A DNA stretch of 64,000 bases from Symsagittifera roscoffensis. Its lineage: Eukaryota > Xenacoelomorpha > Acoela > Convolutidae. Positions 50,401 through 60,341 of this stretch are shown here, piece after piece (position 1 is the stretch's first letter; each line of letters begins with the position of its first letter). The DNA lies in NCBI RefSeq assembly GCF_963678635.1, contig NC_087064.1, positions 66,457,548-66,521,547 of the forward strand, read 5' to 3'. The position numbers and the translations under genes were made by a program. The notes below the pieces were generated by a model. The model searched no databases and had not been told where the DNA came from. It saw only the letters and a list, made by a program, of their open reading frames with translations.

Positions 50401-52671
50401 GATGAGATGCTCTCTTTTTTATTGCTATTTTCCTTAATTGAGGTGTTAAGGTCATCATTAAAATTTCTGTCATTTTTGTGTTTTTGTAGTCATGTGTATT
50501 TAATGAATAAGCTTTTCGAACTAGTGTTTCGATACGTACTGCTAATTGTTTGATGGTTTCATTTGGTAATCTGCGAATTTCATTACATAAAACTCTTTGG
50601 TGTTGTTTATTTCTTTCGGAGTCAAACATTTTTGAAAATTCTTGTGTAAATCTTTTCCAATTTGATTTTATTTCTATTGGCAATACTGAAAACCATTTTT
50701 GGGCTGCGCCATCTAAGGTTGTTTGTATCAACGCTGTGCGTCGATGTATCCAATTTTGATGTAGTGGTGTAATAATTGGTTCAGGTCCTATATTTAAAAT
50801 TAACTTTGCTGTTACTGCATTTAAATAATCTTCTACAGAATATTCAGGGTCTGTTCCTGTGAATTCTATTAATGGTTTGTTTGATGTTATTGATGATCCA
50901 CCCATAAGGTATGGATTCATTGTCATTTGTAGTGATTCTGCGGCATTTGGCATTTGTGAAAAATTTGAAAGTTGATTTTTTGTTATTTCGTGTTGTTGAA
51001 GGTAATATGGGAGTGGTATTTCATTTTGAATTTGAGTTGATTGATACGAGTGTGTGATCATTGGGTGTTGTGGCTGAATTGGTTGAAAAGATTGTGTATT
51101 AGTTGGATTTTGCATTTGTATTGGTTGTTGATTTTGTGTATCTGTTGGATCTGGAGAAAAAATTCTATGATATGTATATGGTTTTTTGCGCTCCTTGTCC
51201 GCGATATTCTTGAGTATATGGTGCAAACATATCTGGTTGTAAATAATCATCATCAGAGGATAAGTAATCCGTATGATGAGGTGCTTTTTTATTTTTATTT
51301 TGTTGAAAGAATGGGTAATTTTCACTACGATCCTGTGGAGGATGTGAATTAGTTTGAAAATTTACTGAGTTGGTTGTTGTCATTGGGTTATCCCAATATC
51401 GAGATCTTACCTGATTGTTATTATTTTTTTGTGGGGGATAGTTTGTTTTTGATGAATGTGCGTAATTATAATTGTGTTCTGCAAAAGTGTTTCTTGTGAA
51501 GGTTCTTCGTGTTTTTTACGGTACTGTCATAGGACTATATGTTTGATAATCCATATTTGAATATTTTGGAGCAACCGAAGGTTTAACGGTTGATTGTAAG
51601 GTTACTTGTGCTAGTGAAGTGTTTGTATTTTTTGGTGTTGTTAAATTTGGACGTATCAGTGAAATACTTTGTTGTGTAGTTGTTGTTGTTTGGACGATTT
51701 CTTCATTTATGAAGTGTGATGGTGTTTGAATATCTTGTTGCGTAAGATTCCTAGTTCCATTAAGGTTTTCATTGTGTATGACGGTTGAATTTAAACTGTT
51801 ATTTCGCGTATCACATAAAAATGTATTGTAGTTTAATGGTGTTGCATCAATGGTTAATGGTACTTACATAATCTCTTTGATAAGATATTGTAGTTATTGC
51901 TTGACTTGAGATTGATTGTGGGATGTTTATAAATGCATGATGAGACCATTCGGGGTCCCAAACGTAGTCTGACTGTTCTGTGATGGCGGTATCATCGTTT
52001 GAATTTTGAGGTCTGGAATTTTTTCTTGCTTGTGAAATTAAATCTATATTATGTGTGAAATAATCTATTGTAAACCATGCCAAAACTTTTTGTAAGTCAT
52101 GTTTTGTATGTTGTGAAACTTCGTCTTTAGTAAAATTTTCTTTAATTATATGTAGGAAAGTTTAAAATAGTGTGATTTCATGTCGTACTTTTGTATGTTT
52201 GGATGTATCAGTTTGTGAGATATTTGGAATTTCTGTTTTTTCTAATATTGAAATATAACTATATATTATCGTAAAAACTTCGTTAGTAAATATGGAGTTT
52301 GCTCTTTGTGAGTTATGATATTGTACGCTTTTAATATATTCTAAGAAAACTCTTGAAAATTCTAAGTCAAGATCGTCTGTTTGAATTACATATTTGCGGT
52401 GATTCGGATTTGGTGTGCTGAATTCTATGGTTAAGATTCCGTATTGTTGTGTTAAATTACATATATTTTTCAGATAATGTTCTATAATTTGTCTTTTAAT
52501 TTTTACATCTGGGAATTCTGCTTTGCATGGGCTGATTCCGGGTTCAAACAAATTTAGGAGTAAATTCTTGCAAAAGTCATGCTGTCCTCTATTATCGGGT
52601 GCATCTACGAGGAAGGAGTAAATGTCGTCGTCATCTGGACTATCGTCACTTTGAGTGTGGCTGTGGCTCAT
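44436..52671 (-). pseudogene. gag-pol: gag-pol of copy 2, broken
   Basis: Pieces in order: 52162-52671 (N-terminus), 51847-52083, 51165-51383, 47342-51325 (1327 codons: capsid, a shifted zinc-knuckle area, protease DSG, RT through YLDD), 46413-47216 (RT end and RNase H), 46171-46488 and 44624-46174 (integrase with the D,D35E residues and GPY). One break is a lost G in the G-run at about 47366. Apart from these breaks the protein closely follows copy 1. Confidence 0.92.
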
Positions 52672-53112
52672 TTTTTTGTTTAATGACTGTTAATATATAA
52701 CTATCGATGTGTCTAGTTGGTTGATTCCAATTAGACAAAGGTACTGGTTTGTGTTTATATTGCTTTTTTATTCTTCTTTTTCCTCTTTTTGATGAATTTG
52801 AAGTTGTTTCTGAGTCGGAAAAATATAATTGATCGTGAATGGGACAATTTTTATCAATTGATTCTTTTAATTTATAAAGTTCATCTAAATTGCTGGCTTC
52901 TGATTCTGAAAATGCGTTTCTATTTTTTGAAAATCTTTTTTGTGTGATTTGTCTTTGTTTGTTTATAATTTTTCTTTTTATTGTTAGTCGTTTTGTTCTA
53001 ATATATCCAACTATTTGTGTATGAGGTGTGATTACAAGATCGTATTTTTGTTATCTATTTCACAGTTGTGTAAAACGATTGTTTGTTTAATTCCTAGATT
53101 TTTGAATGACAT
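52646..53112 (-). pseudogene. 155-aa basic ORF of copy 2, frameshifted
   Basis: Starts MSFKNLGIKQTIVLHNCEI as in copy 1 apart from two residues; a one-base loss in a T-run near 53047 breaks the frame, after which the rest is recognisable to the overlap with gag. Confidence 0.65.
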
Positions 53113-54039
53113 AAGGTTTAGGATGAGGGATGCAAAAAGTTGTTAGATGATTTCTACTTTCTTAAACTGTTAGTCCTTACGATTTTTTGGTTAGCTTAAC
53201 CTGGGTCTATTTGTTCAGGGTTGGAGAGAAAAGTATATCGATTCCGAAGAATGATTTTTTACTTTCTCGTGGCTAGTATAAGCTAAGGTGTTAACTTACT
53301 TAATCTTACTTAGGGGTAGTGATTGTGTTCAAGGGTTGGAGAATAGTAAATCGATCCACAAGGTTCAGGTATAATTAGAACGCAAGTAGTTCGTTAGATA
53401 CTATTTTAAACTTACTAAGTCTAAGATTTATCCTGGGTCTGTTAAGAGGAGGGTTCAAGTGAAGGATGAATAACCGAAGTTCTTCACTGTTTATCCTAAT
53501 TTGAATGATTAGTTTTGTTGAAAAATTTCTATTAGTCTTGGGTTTTTTGGAAGGGTTGGATAGTGAATCGACGTTTGAGGTCGTTAGACACTTGCTAAGT
53601 GGGTGGGGGAGAACAAAATTGTTCTTTTTGATCCAAGGATAGGCCTTGATGATCAAGTTTTAAATTTAGTGAAATAGAAAATTAATTTAGATCCAAGGAT
53701 AAGCCTTGATGATCTGATTTTAAAATTAAGTGAATTTAAGTTTAAAATAGTTTAAATTTGTTTAAGAAAAAGATTTAGTTTTTTAATGATATTAATGAGC
53801 TTATGATTGCTGTTATGTTTAGGTGATGAAGCTGGGACAACTGATGATTTTATGATTACTAACAATTTATTGTCATGCTACTAATTTTTGTTTTGTTTTT
53901 CAATAAATATTTTCCAAACATGTTTTATATAATACTGCAGAATTTAAGAAAACGATCTGAGATCTTTTTATTAATCGTTATTGTATATTAATAATTTTGT
54001 TTAGCGCCTGAAATGATCATGAAGATTGACTTCAAGATT
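53113..54039 (-). other. Structured leader of copy 2
   Basis: Conserved with 19714-20643, including donor motifs at 53309 and 53299, the GGGTTGGA blocks and the two hairpin repeats (53630-53654, 53690-53714). Confidence 0.6.
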
Positions 54040-54246
54040 TTATGTTTGCAAATGAAAATCTAAATTCATTGCTAATAAAATTCTAAATATAAAAGTTTGT
54101 GTTGGCTTTTGCCGTACTATCATATAACTATATGGTAAGTTTCTACTTTGTCGTATGTCGTCTCTGGTTCGAGGTCTTCTTACGATTCCGGGTAGTTCTG
54201 TTATCGTTCGGAATATTGGCTCTGATCTATTGAGTCGTAGAGACAT
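54040..54246 (-). CDS. 68-aa leader ORF of copy 2, intact from the second ATG
   Basis: Identical to residues 10-77 of the copy 1 ORF except for four substitutions. The longer N-terminus is closed by a TAA here, so MSLRLNRSEP is the likely true start in the family. Confidence 0.55.
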   Translation of the reverse strand: MSLRLNRSEPIFRTITELPGIVRRPRTRDDIRQSRNLPYSYMIVRQKPTQTFIFRILLAMNLDFHLQT

Positions 54247-54340
54247 TTCGATTTAATTATCGTCGTATAACATTTTGAAAATGTTTTGTCTAATTTCTAA
54301 TCTATTTTTGGTTAATTCTAAGCTATTAAGGTCTTGTTCG

Positions 54341-54358
54341 AGACTTATGGTCGCACCA
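54341..54358 (-). other. Primer-binding site of copy 2
   Basis: Same 18 nt as in copy 1, two bases inside the 5' LTR. Confidence 0.65.
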
Positions 54359-54360
54359 GA

Positions 54361-54770
54361 TGAGTTAGAACCGATGTGGTTAACTCATAGAGTAATTTCG
54401 GATAGGGTACACCGTCTGCTCGTCACGCTATCTTATTTTCGGCCGGATAGATTCGTGCAACTTCTTAGTCTAATACCGATCCTAATCTTACTCTTATACT
54501 ATCTAGTCTCAGGGTGTTTAACTAGTCTCTGCTAGGCTCAATAGATCTAGGGTATACTGGTTTATTGCGGCTGCTGAAGTTCTCTTGGAGAGGCAACTAA
54601 TTTCTAAGTTAAATTCAAATCTCTCTGGTGCTGAAATTACAAGTAATTTCAGAACTTACAAATAAGTGGGTTGTTAGTTAGATGGATCATGATTGGTTAA
54701 TATTAAATACTTTACAGTAGTAAAATATCTAATTTATCCAATCATAAAATATAGTTTAGATCAGGTTCCA
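54361..54770 (-). repeat. 5' LTR of copy 2
   Basis: 410 bp, TG...CA, closely similar to the copy 1 LTRs with scattered substitutions. Confidence 0.93.
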
Positions 54771-55625
54771 AATAACTTACGTAACAACGCATTCAAAACT
54801 ACGATTCACTTTTAATTGTGGAGTCCGTTCAAATTTTACAGAACCCTGATCATTTAGCTATCTTCGTTGCGGAAATTGCGACAAAACAATGTGCCGAAAA
54901 AACCTACGTAATATGTAATTGTATGCGGATTTCATAGAGTTTTCGTGAAGAGAATCCACGTACAATTTAGACTATGTTTAAAGATTTGTCTCTGGATTTC
55001 AGGAACACTGAGACACTAAATTGTGTAGCAATCGAAAGCGCAATCTGGCCTCGTCTTGTGACATTGGGTCTCTAATGTGATTGAGATGAGTTCAGGTTCA
55101 GGATGATACTCATATTAAGTCGTTTGAAAGAACAGAACAAATTGAGACCCACTAGACACATCTATAACTATAAGATAGTGGAATATAGCCAGTTACAAAA
55201 AGCAACACTTAATGAAAGTTAACTGAACCTAAAGTTACTGAGTCAAAGCTAAATCCATATGTTAACTGATTTCTTGAAGGCCCATCACGTCGTCCCCACA
55301 GTCAGGCCGCTATATGCTTTTTGCCTGAAATTGGAGCCTTGAACCGGCTGTTTTTTTGTTTGTTTTGTGCTAGGTATTTTTTGCCAACACTGACTGAATC
55401 AAAGTATTTCCCCAATGAACTGCTGTTGTGTTGAGCCTTTTTTTCAGTGATAGCTGAATTTGGTTCAATGATTTGTACTGAAGCAACCGTATGACTAATA
55501 CCGAGGCTGTAGAAAAAAACCATCAAGGTTTGTGTTGCTCCAAAAATCTCTTGTTAAGCGAGAAAACTCGCCCACTGTAGTTTTAAAAAATACATTTTTG
55601 ATACGACATATAGTAACAATGAAAC
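54771..55625. other. Intergenic with a degenerate MITE relative
   Basis: Positions 54960-55075 resemble the right half of the MITE at 22211-22410. Otherwise nothing is recognised. Confidence 0.4.
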
Positions 55626-55763
55626 TCAATTGCACATTTTACTATGCGAATCATGAGTGCTTACATGCGGTCCAATTCTGAGCGCAGGCGAAAGTTTCGC
55701 AGTTTTGTTGTAGTGAGCAGCCGCTCGTTCTCGAAATAAATCGGTTTTCGCATCCAGCTCCAT
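55626..55763 (-). pseudogene. Fragment resembling the integrase tail of another gypsy-type element
   Basis: A 46-codon frame contains DLFRERAAAHYNKTAKLSP followed by ALRIGPHV. This matches the common pattern of gypsy integrase C-termini, an (A/R)xxYN(K/R)xA...L..G..V stretch, and differs from the giant element's own tail. It is short and cut by the nearby gap, so the assignment is tentative. Confidence 0.35.
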
Positions 55764-55830
55764 TGCTAGCAAAACGAGCGATGGCTAGCGAAGTCAAGTT
55801 TTTTAAAAAGATCGTCCAAACAGAAATTGT

Positions 55831-56030
55831 NNNNNNNNNNNNNNNNNNNNNNNNNNNNNNNNNNNNNNNNNNNNNNNNNNNNNNNNNNNNNNNNNNNNNN
55901 NNNNNNNNNNNNNNNNNNNNNNNNNNNNNNNNNNNNNNNNNNNNNNNNNNNNNNNNNNNNNNNNNNNNNNNNNNNNNNNNNNNNNNNNNNNNNNNNNNNN
56001 NNNNNNNNNNNNNNNNNNNNNNNNNNNNNN
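55831..56030. other. Assembly gap of 200 N
   Basis: Exactly 200 unknown bases, probably a placeholder length. Frames that run through it are artefacts. Confidence 0.99.
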
Positions 56031-56991
56031 TGTTGGTTGCTTGATAAAGGGGAATGGATATGAGTAGCGTCGGTATATGCTGAAGGGGATTGAGGGGTTT
56101 CATTGGGGTGGTGTGGAGTAATGAGTTGGAACGGTGGTTGTAAAAATTTTCTTGGGCTGGCTTATGAGTCAAGGAGCTCATCAGGGGTCCCTAAATTTGA
56201 GTTAATATAGTCAGAATTGTTGTTAAAAACTTTTTGGGTCTAGTTGTCTGAGTCCAAACGTGGTCGTCCATGAGTTAGAAAAGAACTACTCAGGGGAGAA
56301 GAGGTGAGGTCTGAGACTAAAATGCGTGAGGATTGGCGTTGGAGCTTGGATGAATAGGAAAAGGAACGGGAGAGGGATCCAATCTGTCGGCTCAACATGT
56401 GCTAAAAAGATGGTTGCTTTGAGAAAGAAAATTTATTGTGTGTGGATTTTCTACAATTTGCTCACATTTGTCTTTAATGTTTCGTTTTTGGAGTGTTATT
56501 TGAGATATTGGACTTCGTGGTAAGCTACTACCCTGAGGGGTTTGTTCAGTGATTTCAAGTGTGTTTCTATAATTTTGGGGGACTAAAGATAATGGGTGAT
56601 TATTTTGAAGACTGTGTAAATGTGGTCGTGCTGTAGGTGCTGAATTTGTTTTGTCGTGTGGAGTGTCAGATGCATTTGGTGTTGTAAATAGTTCTTGTTG
56701 TATTCGCTAATTTGAGCGTCAAAAAGTGTTTTAATAATTGAGGTGGAATATATTCCAAAAAATCTGCAAATAAAATGCGTGCTACGTTTGCTTCTTTTTT
56801 TTGTGTGTATTGCACCTGTTTTAATGATTACTTTTAGTTGTGAAAAAAAAATTAAACGTCACATATAATATAATCAATCTTTCTAATATGGAATAGGGCC
56901 ATCATAGGAAAACTAGAAGTTGATTTTTAAGATTGACAAAAATGAAAATGTTTATTGGCCAAAAACATTCTGGACGGAATTTTCAAAGTTA

Positions 56992-57059
<68 letters not shown>

Positions 57060-57515
57060 ATTAATATCTGTTAAGTATCCGCTGCAGTCTTGTGAATAAA
57101 ATCGGAGAACACGTGCCTGCTGTTTAAGCGGGTTTTCGTAAGTTTTGGCGATTGACTGTCTTTGTATTATATCTAATAAAGTATAAAGTTCTTGAAATTG
57201 CTGTGTTTAAGTTTGATTTTGTATGTCTGATATAGAATAATTACAAAATTATTACAAATCTAAGTTAGGGTTACGAGCTATTGCACGTATGCTTTCATGT
57301 GAAAATTTCTTCAATGGTGGCATGATGTAGGGTATGGGTTGAGCAGATAATATTCATCTTCGTTTGGGTTTAGCTGCACTATATTGTGACTATTTTACCA
57401 TGGGACAGCTGAACCTCAAAAATATGTACGTCGTGATAGTGTATCTACAAAACATACTATTTTTAAAGAATAAAGGAATTCGTTTGTAACATCTTTGTCT
57501 TCAAAAACAGGGCCT
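56031..57515 (-). mobile_element. Third, strongly diverged relative of the giant element (ORF599 start and env end)
   Basis: The minus strand aligns with about 5900-7370 of copy 1. Near 56390 the env-end/ORF599-start junction is recognisable ('cggctca', 'gtgctaaaaa'); 56170-56200 matches ETPDEF; 57060-57515 matches the env segment around the SGYFKDI, SIDQNLRKL and FPYPT-like parts, with many stops and indels. Similarity ends near 57515. Divergence is far greater than between copies 1 and 2, so it is an old insertion or another subfamily. The left end lies in the gap. Confidence 0.7.
56994..57056. repeat. (TA)n microsatellite inside the third copy
   Basis: 63 bp of uninterrupted TA dinucleotides, located where the env alignment has 'agatatatata' in copies 1 and 2, so it probably expanded from that seed. 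Confidence 0.95.
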
Positions 57516-58048
57516 TAAACTGAATTGCATTGGGACCTTTCCTTAGTGGATCCGCATCAATATAGTGGTTTCTTCCTGATTCGAAAAACAAAAGAGTGAT
57601 TTTCTTAAAATTAACTTCAGGTAAGGCGATTTAGAGAAGTGCGAATCAACCTTAAAGCCAAACCTATTGTGCCAAAACTCAACCCAAATTAGTGAAAAAA
57701 TAATTAAGCTTAAAATTGGCAACGATGAAAAAACAAAATCAACCAGTTTAATTGCAACCACACGTTGATCAAACAAAAAATCCTACGCGCGGTGTTGTAA
57801 TTTTGCTTAATAAATAAAAAAAAACTAAGCAATTGTTATCGCATTGGCTCCTAAATTTAACCAATATGTAAAAAAAATGCGCTGATGAACTCAGTTTCAA
57901 TTTTGATTTTTTTTTTGTAGGTCAATGCTGTTGTATTCATTTTTTCAATTTGTTATCAAAAAAGAAAAAACGGAAAGCAAAAACTTTGCGTTTGCTACAG
58001 ATTGCTCTAATTTAAAATCCATGAGAAAAAAGTTTCAATGGAAGAAAT
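57516..58048. other. Intergenic, nothing recognised
   Basis: AT-rich, short frames only. Confidence 0.4.
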
Positions 58049-58505
58049 GGGTGCCGGACATCAAGCCGACGGGACTTCAAGCCGAATCGTAAAATTAAGG
58101 ACTTCAAGCCGAATAGTTTTTTATAAACTTGTGAAATATGATTAATTTAAAAACTTTTTTGAAGAATTTCTCATGTTCTTGATCTTTCTTCACAAGTTAT
58201 TGGCGTTTTCATAAAATTTAAGCCTCCAAATGATGTTTCGGAGAGTTGAAAAATAAAACATGGGTGAATGCATTTTTCATGTTTATAATTTATGAATTTC
58301 AAAAACCGGCTGATGTTATTAACGGATGCCAATCACAAGTGGTGCATTGTCATGAATAACGTTTATCATGGACTAAACTTGCCAAAATTTTTGAAAAATA
58401 ACGTTTTACAGATGATAAAATAGTGTTTTGAGGTGCTTGTATAGTTTTAATTTCGGCTTGAAGTCCCTTCGGCTTGAAGTCCCGTCGGCTTGATGTCCTA
58501 GACCC
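58049..58505. mobile_element. Foldback element with perfect 31-bp arms
   Basis: The arms at 58056-58086 and 58468-58498 are exact inverses, bordered by weaker pairing GGGT/ACCC. Each arm is built from repeated 'gacttcaagccgaa' words, with further copies just inside. The roughly 380-bp centre is AT-rich and non-coding. Confidence 0.7.
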
Positions 58506-58849
58506 GGAAGAAATATAGCAAAATACATTAAGATTCCACCAGCTAAAATCAAAATATAATATATATAGGCCACAGGGGTTATGGTTAAAAACTACATAAC
58601 TTCTGCACATTTTGAGCCGAAGGCCGAATTTTTTTAAATTAACAAGAAAAACATTCTGCTCCAACTAGCTTAGGTTTTTCATCTTTTTTAAAATCAAAAG
58701 GTTTGTGTATCCGCATTGCAGACTGCAATTAAAGACGATGCGCAGTGCGATTCAAGGGAAATTTGCTGTGAAAAATAAAATGATATCTATAGAAAAACCT
58801 TCAAAAAACTTCAAAGTGAAATAGTTTTGATGGTGATGGTTGTTCTTAC

Positions 58850-59058
58850 TCAGCGTTTTGAATTCTTATCAGATTATTATCACACAAAGTCTGCAGGTAT
58901 GAACTAGTTATGATTATGTGCTCGTGTTTTTCATTGTCATCCACTGAAAAAACATTTTGAACACAATTTGAGAGCATATATTTTTTCGTGTTTGAACAAC
59001 CGAAGTCTTTCAAATCATAACGCTTCTTTTTGTTCACTTTGTCGTCCTTATATAGAAA
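58850..59058 (-). CDS. Possible internal exon of an unknown gene
   Basis: The minus strand has ACTTCAG before 59058 and a GA|GTAAGA donor after 58850, with an open frame of about 69 codons between (FLYKDDKVNKKKRYDLKDFG, then YMLSN...VFSVDD...IIITSS). Composition is more coding-like than the flanks. The pattern is faintly like a PH-type fold but too short to call. The rest of the gene was not found. It lies head to head with the RING gene. Confidence 0.25.
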
Positions 59059-59295
59059 CTGAAGTCAGTTTATGGATCAAAAAATCTATCACACGAACTC
59101 TGCAAGTAAGACCTGACTAGATTTTTTATTTTTCATTTTTGTCCCGCCAGGTTTCCAACGGTTACCATGGATTCTCAAATTAGCTATAACTACGCAGCAG
59201 TTTTGCAAAAAAATGACAAAAAACTGGCTAGGTGTCATTTTTTGCTTAATAACATTTAAATACCAAGAAAATGTTATGGCTTTTGTTTTTTTCAG

Positions 59296-60280
59296 GGAAG
59301 TTAACGAAGAGATACAAATGGAATGCCCGATATGTCTAGAAAACATCAGCAACATTCATGCTCTTATGTGTGGGCATTCGTATTGCGGACCTCCGAAGTC
59401 ATGTTTGAACACTTTGGAGCATAACAAAGGAAAAGCGACAAAATGTGCAGTTTGCAACACTGTAATGAAAATCAAAGTATCTGATGTGAAACCACTGTAC
59501 GGAATACGGGAAGTTCTGAGTGAAATCGGAGGGGTTGCTCAACATTACCGAGAAACGGCGGAAAAATTAATGCCTCTGCTAGATGATATCGACAGCATTT
59601 TATCCGAAACTAATCGCGAGCTTCAGATGCTGGAAGACAAGAAGTTTAAATTTGAGCAACTTAAGAAATACAAAACATCAGTTGCGCAATTTGTGAATGG
59701 ACAAAAAAAATTGTCAAACGAATTGCGAGAGCTATTCGACACTGACTGGATCCAGGGGACTGGCACAGACAGGAATTCCCTGAAAAACATCAAATTTACA
59801 CTAAGAATCCCTGACGCCAAAAAAGTTGAAAACATAGTTCTACGCTCAGATAAATATCATTTTCGTGGTTTTCTGTTCCATATAGGAATTGAAAAAGTTT
59901 CGGCAGACGGAGAAGATTGGATGAAAAGCCATTTTTTTTACGATCTGGCGAAAACATTAACTAGTGATGCTGAGGGACAGCTACAGTTTCAAATGGTTCT
60001 TCTTAGTTCTGATCCCACTAAAAATGTTAAACTTCGAACCATTCTATGCAAAGGTAGACAGAGAAGTTGGTACTATACCAAGTTTGTTCGTTGGAAATTT
60101 CTGCAAGACCCTCTGAATGGATTCATATCAGAAGATGATTCCGTTGTCTTTGAAATCTGCCTCGAAACTCTCCGCATTATTGGAAATGCCACTCTACAGT
60201 CTGATGCGTGTTTGGAATTCTCCCAAGTAGAAGAGGAACTAAATTGTAAACGTACAATTTCATATAATGTATGGCTATAA
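59296..60280 (+). CDS. RING - coiled coil - MATH domain protein (E3 ligase-like)
   Basis: A RING finger (MECPIC, MCGHSYC, KCAVC; Cys38, Cys41, Cys53, His55, Cys58, Cys78, Cys81 in the frame opened at 59213) is followed by a heptad-rich helix (about 105-175) and a MATH/TRAF-type domain (about 192-320, ending FVRWKFLQDP...GFISEDDSVVFEI). RING-MATH proteins act as ubiquitin ligases, RING recruiting E2 and MATH binding substrate. The frame is open from an ATG at 59213, but a strong acceptor TTTTTTTCAG ends at 59295, so the residues before it are probably intronic and an unseen upstream exon gives the start; an ATG at 59318 is the alternative. The stop is at 60278-60280, followed by AATAAA. Usual length for such proteins is 300-500 aa. 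No breaks; it is the only convincingly intact host gene here. Confidence 0.8.
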
Positions 60281-60335
60281 GTTTCTGGTTTGAGAGTAAA
60301 GTTATTATAATTATCATAAAGTTATTGTTATGATT

Positions 60336-60341
60336 AATAAA
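60336..60341 (+). terminator. AATAAA poly(A) signal of the RING-MATH gene
   Basis: The canonical hexamer lies 56 nt after the stop codon, a usual distance for a compact 3' UTR. Confidence 0.65.

Larger units (their letters stand above)
36131..54770 (-). mobile_element. Older copy 2 of the giant LTR element
   Basis: Co-linear with 2517-21375 over its whole length, on the same strand, with the same gene order, PBS, leader repeats and ATGA junctions. The 3' LTR (36131-36420) lacks its outer 119 bp; the 5' LTR (54361-54770) is complete. The LTRs differ at about four positions over 290 bp, so this insertion is older than copy 1. Most long frames carry frameshifts, stops or deletions, while the 62-aa and 68-aa small ORFs remain open. 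No target duplication can be tested because one end is missing. Confidence 0.92.

Noticed and set aside
55651-56181. Frames spanning the N run
   Set aside because: They read through 200 unknown bases and are artefacts.
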